Shown here one piece after another: positions 6,986 through 11,182 of a stretch of 11,182 nt of DNA. The position numbers and the translations under genes were made by a program. This DNA comes from Oxalobacteraceae bacterium UBA5157 (GTDB lineage Bacteria; Pseudomonadota; Gammaproteobacteria; Burkholderiales; Burkholderiaceae_D), in NCBI GenBank assembly GCA_002415335.1, contig DHXL01000351.1, positions 1-11,182 of the forward strand, written 5' to 3'. Each line of letters starts with the position of its first letter. Positions within the stretch are counted from its first letter, which is position 1. Under the pieces are notes generated by a model that made no database searches, was not told the DNA's origin, and saw only the letters and a list, made by a program, of their open reading frames with translations.

Positions 6986-7024
6986 ATGATTGCGAGCCTC
7001 TCATTTCGAACAGGCATATCTTGA
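6986..7024 (+). CDS. Possible 12-residue leader peptide
   Basis: ATG through TGA encodes MIASLSFRTGIS. GGGAGGAA, the strongest ribosome site in the region, sits about five bases before the ATG, yet the frame closes after 12 codons. The next gene, the outer-membrane barrel, starts 46 bases later with its own AGGA site. The codons show no run of one amino acid, so classical attenuation is not evident. It may tune translation or be the trace of a lost gene start. Confidence 0.3.
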   Translation: MIASLSFRTGIS

Positions 7025-7070
7025 TTCTCACCACATCTTCAGCTCGCGCTGAATCACCACAGGAATTTGC

Positions 7071-7739
7071 ATGAAAATTAAACTCATCGTGTCTGCATTG
7101 ATCGTTGGCCTGCTCGGAGCGGGCTATGCGCAGGCTGAAGTGGCGGTAACCGGCGATCTGGGAAGCACAGGATTGGGAGCGCACATCAGCGTGCCCATCC
7201 AGCCGAATCTGAATGCGCGCTTCGGATTGAACTACCTGAATTACTCGTACAGCAGCTCCACAACGGACGTCGATTACGATTACAAATTGAAGTTGAATAC
7301 GTTCGATGCATTGCTCGACTATTTTCCGACGGACGGCGGATTTCGCGTCAGTACCGGAATCGTCTATAACGGAAACAAGATCGACGTAGTCGGCAAGCCG
7401 ACTGCCACCGGCACCTACACATTGAATGGCAACACTTACACTGCGGCGAATGCGGGCACCATCAACGGCAACATCGATTTCCGCAAAGTTGCGCCTTATC
7501 TGGGAATCGGCTGGGGCAATGCAAACAAGGAAAAAGGATGGGGATTCTCCGGCGACCTCGGCGTGTTGTTCCAGGGTTCGCCGAACACCACGCTGACCAA
7601 CAGCGGTTGTATCGCCACGGCAGCGCTTTGCTCCCAACTGGCAAGCGACGTCGCTGTCGAGCAAGTCAAGTTGGCCGACGATGTGAGCAGCTTCAAGGCG
7701 TACCCGGTGCTGCGTGTGGGAATCAGCCATCGCTTTTGA
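7071..7739 (+). CDS. Small outer-membrane beta-barrel protein
   Basis: A 222-residue protein with a signal peptide (MKIK start, hydrophobic core 5-18, cleavage after Ala22 in AQA-EVA). The mature chain alternates polar and hydrophobic residues in amphipathic strands: AHISVPI, NARFGLNYLNYSYS, YDYKLKLNTFDALLDYF, FRVSTGIVYNG, APYLGIGWGN, GWGFSGDLGVLF. It ends in RVGISHRF, with the terminal Phe recognised by the BAM machinery. This looks like an eight- to ten-stranded OmpA/OmpW-size barrel. Cys180 and Cys187 lie in a probable surface loop and could form a disulphide. An AGGA site six bases before the ATG supports the start. Ligand and transport role cannot be told from sequence. It faces the minus-strand deacetylase gene, with a 29-base gap. 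Confidence 0.75.
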   Translation: MKIKLIVSALIVGLLGAGYAQAEVAVTGDLGSTGLGAHISVPIQPNLNARFGLNYLNYSYSSSTTDVDYDYKLKLNTFDALLDYFPTDGGFRVSTGIVYNGNKIDVVGKPTATGTYTLNGNTYTAANAGTINGNIDFRKVAPYLGIGWGNANKEKGWGFSGDLGVLFQGSPNTTLTNSGCIATAALCSQLASDVAVEQVKLADDVSSFKAYPVLRVGISHRF

Positions 7740-7768
7740 GTCGCCATCCGCCCAGTCATCCTGTCCCG

Positions 7769-8638
7769 TCAGTCGCCAAGAATTCCTGCCGGCGGGGCAG
7801 GGTGTCGGTCCGATGCCGGCGACCCGCCTTGCCACTGCTGCAATAACGATTCCTTGGTCAGCGGATGACGGGAGACCAGGAGCCGCTCCAGCAGTTGTTG
7901 GCAGTGGCGCACCAATCGCGGATACCGGGCATCGCGCGGATGCAAGCCGAGCCTGACCAGCGGAGCGGACTGCATCATTGATGCCAACGCCGTGGCCACT
8001 CGTGGAGACAGAGTGCGTCCTACGGCATTCCGGGACGCATACACCAAGCTGGGCGCGAACAAGGACTGGCGCTGCGGTAAAGTATAGAAATACCGCATCG
8101 TCGTCGTATATTTAAACGGATATCCCCGCAATGCATCCCAGGTTCCCTTGCTGAGTAGCCAGGCGGGCGCGACAAATCCCTGGACCGGCCAATCGTGTCG
8201 CGCGAACCACGCCAGGCCGAGTTCGAGGAGACGGCTTGCGCGGGCCGCATCGAGTGCGGCAAATTCGCCTTCCCGCTGGGTGTAGACGGTGCGCAGGAAA
8301 TGGCTTCCCGGGCTCGGCGACATCGGCGCGCAGTCAAGATGGGTGTAGCCATGCAGGGCGAGTTCGTGTCCACGCGCGAGCAGGTTCCCGAGCATGCGCT
8401 CGTAGGGAATCGATTCGGTTTCGCGGCCGTGATAGCGTGGAACCACCAGCAAGGTGAGCGGGATATCGGCGACCGCACGAATCGCGTCCAGCAGGCGCTG
8501 GCAATCTTGCCATGTGGCTGGAGCGACGTCGTGGAGGGAGACGCACAAGAACTTCTCGTCAGCGTTCCTGTCAGCGGGCGGCAAAGGCAAGCTCCGTCTC
8601 CAATTCCGCGCGCTGAGGCGTCGCCAGGACGCTGGCAT
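7769..8638 (-). CDS. DUF2334-type polysaccharide deacetylase
   Basis: A carbohydrate-esterase-4-like NodB fold, expected to remove acetyl (usually N-acetyl) groups from a sugar in a metal-dependent reaction. Seen, in the numbering from 8638: SLHDVAP (34-40) with the catalytic-type Asp37, HGYTHLD (96-102) giving the metal pair His96/His100, FVAPAW (155-160) and LHPRD (232-236) with His233. No signal peptide is visible, which suggests a cytoplasmic enzyme acting on a lipid-linked or nucleotide-linked substrate. The start is uncertain. The ATG at 8638 overlaps the upstream glycosyltransferase by 68 bases and has no ribosome site. A TTG at 8590 (residue 17) has GGAG seven bases upstream and still keeps all motifs. 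The overlap implies translational coupling and a shared substrate with the glycosyltransferase. The C-terminal 20 or so residues are Pro-rich and not conserved-looking. Confidence 0.8.
   Translation of the reverse strand: MPASWRRLSARNWRRSLPLPPADRNADEKFLCVSLHDVAPATWQDCQRLLDAIRAVADIPLTLLVVPRYHGRETESIPYERMLGNLLARGHELALHGYTHLDCAPMSPSPGSHFLRTVYTQREGEFAALDAARASRLLELGLAWFARHDWPVQGFVAPAWLLSKGTWDALRGYPFKYTTTMRYFYTLPQRQSLFAPSLVYASRNAVGRTLSPRVATALASMMQSAPLVRLGLHPRDARYPRLVRHCQQLLERLLVSRHPLTKESLLQQWQGGSPASDRHPAPPAGILGD
7785..7801. terminator. Weak hairpin between convergent genes
   Basis: CCTGCC, GGCGG loop, GGCAGG. It lies just inside the 3' end of the minus-strand deacetylase gene and 46 bases past the stop of the outer-membrane gene. 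The six-pair GC stem has no proper T-run on either side, so terminator function is a guess from its position. Confidence 0.25.
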
Positions 8639-9707
8639 AGCGGTGCAATAACTGCGGCATGATCCGATCCCAGTCGTAGCGGCTGCAGGCCTTGTTGCGC
8701 GCGTTTGCCCCCATCACCGCGAGATCGTTCTGAAAAATTGCCTCGATTCCTTCGCTCAGGCTGGCCGCACAGTTCGGCGTTACGAGGATGCCGGTGCTGT
8801 CATCCACGAGTTCGGCCACGCCGCCGGCGCTGGTGCCCACCACCGGCAAACCGCATGCCATCGCTTCGAGGACGATCAGGCCGAAGGTCTCGCAATCGCC
8901 CGGATGTACCAGCACGTCGCAGCTGGCGAGCAGGCGGGCCAGGCTTCGCGCGCTGCGCACGAATTCAATGAAGGTCGTCTGGCTGGTGCGTGGCAGCACG
9001 GCGCCATCGCCGACCAGAAGCAGGTGATAGGGCGGCCCAAGCCTGCTAACTGCATCGATCAGGACGTCCAGTTTCTTCTCGCGCGTGAATCGGCCCGCGT
9101 AGATCAGCAGGCGGGAATCGCGCGGTATTCCAAGCTGTTCACGCAGAGTGCTGTCGTAGTGTTGCGGACAAAAAACAGTGCTATCGATTCCGAGCGGCTG
9201 ATGAATGGCGTCGGGAAGACCCATCATGGCAAGCTGTTGCACCATCATATTGCTGGGCGCGAGCAGCATGTCGCAGCGGCGATAAAGCTGTACCAGGTAT
9301 TTTCTCGCAAGCTGCGAAACCGCGGACCCGAAGCGGCTTTCAATCAATTGCGGCAGGTCCGAATGGTAGGTCGCCACGACGGGCACGCGCAAGGCACGTT
9401 TTGCCTTCAGCGCAGCCCACGCGCAGGGGCCCGCATCGCCGATCTCGATCAGGTCCGGCTGCAAGGTCCGCAAGAGATGCGCGGCCGCCCCCACGGATTG
9501 CGGGAAGCGGTACCGGGGCACACCGGGCAGGGAAAAGCTGGGAAGGCTGAGCACGGACAACGCTGAGTTGCTGGAGGGCACGCTGGGGCTGATAATCGTA
9601 TGCTGGATCCCGCTCTGCCGCGTCAGCCACCGCATCTTTGCGTTCAGGTAGGTGGAGACGCCACCGCCTTGCGCAGCATAGAACATGGTGATGTCCACGA
9701 AATGCAT
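8571..9707 (-). CDS. GT4-family glycosyltransferase
   Basis: A 378-residue GT-B fold retaining glycosyltransferase. The N-terminal domain has the Gly-rich loop GGGVSTYLNAK (14-24) for acceptor and phosphate contact, and YHSD (114-117) with the conserved His115. The C-terminal domain has GRFTREKKLD (205-214), with Arg206 and Lys211 for the nucleotide-sugar phosphates, and the EX7E motif from Glu273 to Glu281 in HPGDCETFGLIVLEAM. This style recalls GT4 enzymes that add hexose or hexosamine to lipids or glycans. There is no TM segment, so it is probably peripheral at the inner membrane. The ATG at 9707 is the first start; an AAGG lies 9-10 bases upstream, a modest ribosome site. It is the first gene of a two-gene minus-strand unit with the deacetylase. 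Donor and acceptor cannot be named from sequence. Confidence 0.85.
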   Translation of the reverse strand: MHFVDITMFYAAQGGGVSTYLNAKMRWLTRQSGIQHTIISPSVPSSNSALSVLSLPSFSLPGVPRYRFPQSVGAAAHLLRTLQPDLIEIGDAGPCAWAALKAKRALRVPVVATYHSDLPQLIESRFGSAVSQLARKYLVQLYRRCDMLLAPSNMMVQQLAMMGLPDAIHQPLGIDSTVFCPQHYDSTLREQLGIPRDSRLLIYAGRFTREKKLDVLIDAVSRLGPPYHLLLVGDGAVLPRTSQTTFIEFVRSARSLARLLASCDVLVHPGDCETFGLIVLEAMACGLPVVGTSAGGVAELVDDSTGILVTPNCAASLSEGIEAIFQNDLAVMGANARNKACSRYDWDRIMPQLLHRYASVLATPQRAELETELAFAAR

Positions 9708-10120
9708 GCGAGCCCGCCTTATATCGACTTACTTTCGCACCATCGTATGGTTCGCGCGATAACCAAATGGTTGCCAGACAATTGCCAGCATCGAACGGGC
9801 TGGCGTTGACCGACGAGCAGCCGATTCGACGACGGAACGGTTTTTCTTCATAGCCATTTGTGCCGCAAGACCCGGGCCGACACAAATGCGTTGTTCCACT
9901 CCACTGGGAGCCGCCGTGCTGGGAAAGACGGTATCCCGAAACAGCGCCGCAAGAAAGCGCTTGGCTGTCAGCTGTTTGCGCTGGCAGCGCGCCTGTCATA
10001 CAACATCCTACGAAAGCCTGCGAGGCTGCGGCCGCTCACTTTACTTCGGCCCATGCTGATCCCCCGCGACTAACTCGCAATCAATTTTGCGTGACTTCAG
10101 GAATTCGATTTTGATAATTC
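9708..10120. other. Non-coding stretch upstream of the glycosyltransferase
   Basis: About 410 bases with no reading frame that resembles a protein; the frames present lack ribosome sites and family features. It must hold the promoter of the minus-strand glycosyltransferase unit, though I could not find a convincing -35/-10 pair. About 40 bases before that gene lies a TGGTT / AACCA / TGGTT dyad set (9748-9752, 9761-9765, 9768-9772), a possible operator. Three CTGNCA-like motifs (9965, 9981, 9993) are irregularly spaced. The last 60 bases (10061-10120) are AT-rich. Confidence 0.4.
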
Positions 10121-10720
10121 TCAAGGCCGATCAGTAATCCTCGGCAGAATGGCGGAAGCGGTCAATCCTGGTTGTGCTGCGGTAATCGACGCTGCGGCAA
10201 CTGGTGCCGGTGCAATCGCCGATGGATGCTCGGGCTTGGCCGGTACGGACGGCGCCACCGGGACGGCCAGTTCACCGTCGTCCGGCGCCAGATTGAAGTC
10301 CATCGGATTACCCATCGGATGCTAGCGGGAATCGGCGCGCGGCGTCACCACGGTGATCGTGGCTTCCTCCCCCTGGCGCAGGTTCACCGTGATGCTGGCG
10401 TCCTTGTTCTTGTTGGCGGCCATGCTTGCCAGCGCCCACTGCACGAACGGGCTGGCCGCGCCGGTATTGCCGATGCGTGCGGACAGGTCGATCCCTTCAG
10501 CGGGCTTGAACAAATCGAATCCCGGCAGGCTGGCATGCGCGACGAGCGACAGCGGCACCACATGGCGACCGGTGGCGGGGCCGCCGGCGTCGTAAAACAC
10601 CCGCGCAGGTTTACCGCCCGGGATCTCCTGCAAGGCGGCGTCGAAGCCGGTCTTGAATGCCGCCTGCTGCTCTTGCTCATGCATCAGGCTCGTCTTTAGC
10701 TTGGCGTCGAACGTCGGTAT
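10121..10720 (-). pseudogene. Decaying gene remnant with in-frame stops
   Basis: One reading frame runs from 10720 down to the TGA at 10121-10123, broken by a single TAG at 10322-10324. It is bounded upstream by a TAA at 10721-10723. The part before the TAG has 120 residues from the first ATG (10684), with segments such as ARVFYDAGGPATGRHVVPLS, GFDLFKPAEGIDLSARIGN, SPFVQWALASMA and DASITVNLRQGEEATITVVTP. The part after has 64 residues, rich in Pro and Ala (APDDGELAVPVAPSVPAKPEH), from an ATG at 10315. Codon use looks coding on both sides of the TAG, and CAG to TAG is a single change. No ribosome site precedes 10684, and coding-like sequence extends 12 codons upstream of that ATG to the TAA. 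I do not recognise the family; it looks like the C-terminal part of a larger protein. Two genuine short genes are the less likely reading. Confidence 0.45.
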
Positions 10721-10838
10721 TTAAAACGACGAATAGCCCACCTTATCCAATTGCTGATGTTTCGGTATAGAGTAATTAGGATGTACGCAACGGGTTATTG
10801 TTCACCTTGCCGCTAAACGTTTCGCATCCATGCAGCCA
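10685..10838. other. Spacer with no recognised gene
   Basis: About 150 AT-richer bases between the remnant and the terminator. In the remnant's own frame I see TGA and TAA stops bounding a 23-codon piece ending QQLDKVGYSSF. This may be a further shred of the same degraded gene, but it is too short to claim. Confidence 0.3.
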
Positions 10839-10840
10839 AG

Positions 10841-10867
10841 AAAAACGCCCTCATGGGTGAGGGCGTT
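10841..10867 (-). terminator. Intrinsic terminator of the right-edge gene
   Basis: Reading leftward: AACGCCCTCA, loop CCCA, TGAGGGCGTT, followed by a T-run (complement of the AAAAA at 10841-10845). This is a perfect ten-pair stem with a four-base loop and five Ts, a textbook intrinsic terminator. It begins 11 bases after the stop codon of the minus-strand gene ending at 10879. It separates that gene from the remnant further left. Confidence 0.85.
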
Positions 10868-10878
10868 CAGTAAATCAA

Positions 10879-11181
10879 TCAATCACGTTCAATTTGGCCG
10901 GTTTCTTCTGCTACTTCTCTGAGCCGGTCGGCAATTTCCTGGGATGTGACAAAACCCTCTTCGTCGCCATTATCGGCAATTCGAAAGAGCGCCCAATACC
11001 ATCGGTCGTACGTGCGGAAGCACTCTTCATATCCCTGGTATTGTTCCAGAAATTCATCGAACACCTCCGTGGTTGCGAAAACTTGTGATACCCAGTTGTC
11101 AGTATCGATAGTCCCCGCTTCGACCGCGGCGGTGATTGCGTCCAAGATTTCGTGGACCTCAGTGAATTCGTCAAACGGCGT
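10879..11181 (-). CDS. Small, very acidic lysine-free protein (partial, runs off the edge)
   Basis: The frame is open from the TGA at 10879-10881 to the right edge, so the true start lies outside the window; a TTG at 11143-11145 is inside but not needed. About 100 residues are visible. I count 26 Asp/Glu, six Arg and no Lys, giving a strongly negative protein. It has aromatic clusters (YQGYEECF, YDRWYWALFRIAD) and a helical, charged C-terminus (EIADRLREVAEETGQ). There is no signal peptide or TM segment in the visible part. Small acidic proteins of this kind are often immunity proteins or antitoxins, but no motif proves it here. Its base composition is less GC-rich than the genes at 2300-9700, and it has its own strong terminator. 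Confidence 0.65.
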   Translation of the reverse strand, partial: TPFDEFTEVHEILDAITAAVEAGTIDTDNWVSQVFATTEVFDEFLEQYQGYEECFRTYDRWYWALFRIADNGDEEGFVTSQEIADRLREVAEETGQIERD

Positions 11182-11182
11182 A

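Noticed and set aside
9717..9746. TATAAG on the minus strand as a -10 element for the glycosyltransferase
   Set aside because: There is no acceptable -35 at 16-18 bases, and it would leave almost no leader before the ATG.
9340..9999. 219-residue minus-strand frame across the glycosyltransferase start
   Set aside because: It is out of frame with the glycosyltransferase motifs, lacks a ribosome site and looks like a frame-shifted shadow with low-complexity residues.
9965..9999. PhoB-like boxes (CTGTCAG, CTGGCAG, CTGTCAT)
   Set aside because: The spacings of 16 and 12 bases do not fit the 11-base period of Pho boxes, and the site is nearly 300 bases from the gene start.
9860..10114. 84-residue plus-strand frame in the non-coding stretch
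   Set aside because: It has no ribosome site, no coherent hydrophobic or helical pattern and many Pro/His/Arg residues typical of chance frames.
10172..10699. 175-residue plus-strand frame opposite the remnant
   Set aside because: The minus-strand frame has more protein-like composition on both sides of its stop. The plus frame reads as an Arg/His/Gly-rich shadow.
10871..10885. Short TCAATCAATCA repeat after the right-edge gene
   Set aside because: A four-base repeat of about three units at a stop codon; it is too short to be meaningful.

Overview
The window looks like chromosomal DNA of a Gram-negative proteobacterium, most likely a betaproteobacterium. This rests on GC-rich coding sequence in most genes, periplasmic and outer-membrane proteins, a DusA-type tRNA dihydrouridine synthase and a good NsrR-type operator. 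The taxonomic guess comes from general protein style, not from a search.

Layout. (1) 1-1000: a membrane-anchored periplasmic metal-sensor/chaperone-like protein (+) convergent with a secreted His-rich periplasmic protein (-). (2) 1002-2219: a visibly AT-rich tract with a divergent control region holding a near-perfect 11-1-11 NsrR-type palindrome at 1133-1155, a hemerythrin-like gene and an HD-phosphohydrolase gene that stops inside its HD domain. (3) 2153-3278: a short cluster of AT-rich direct and inverted repeats running straight into dusA. The first 20 or so codons of dusA are AT-rich and unlike the remainder, as expected where a mobile element has integrated into the 5' end of dusA and supplied a new gene start. 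(4) 3360-6794: one very large membrane protein with a CPBP intramembrane-protease domain. The whole protein is an internal duplication, and its second half has lost every catalytic motif. (5) 6795-7739: a leader region with hairpins and a possible 12-codon leader peptide, then a small outer-membrane beta-barrel. (6) 7769-9707 (-): an overlapping pair, a GT4 glycosyltransferase followed by a DUF2334-type polysaccharide deacetylase, probably one surface-glycan or glycolipid operon. (7) 9708-11182: about 410 bases without a recognisable gene, then a decaying reading frame (-) interrupted by in-frame stops, then a strong intrinsic terminator serving a very acidic, lysine-free small protein (-) that runs off the right edge.

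How the parts fit. The NsrR-type operator and the hemerythrin-like protein point to a nitric-oxide or redox response module. The adjoining HD gene may once have linked it to cyclic-nucleotide signalling but is now truncated next to the dusA junction. I see no integrase in the window, so any element lies mainly to the left or is a remnant. The glycosyltransferase-deacetylase pair and the CPBP protein concern the cell envelope and have no visible link to the other modules. No CRISPR array, rRNA, tRNA or complete insertion sequence was seen.
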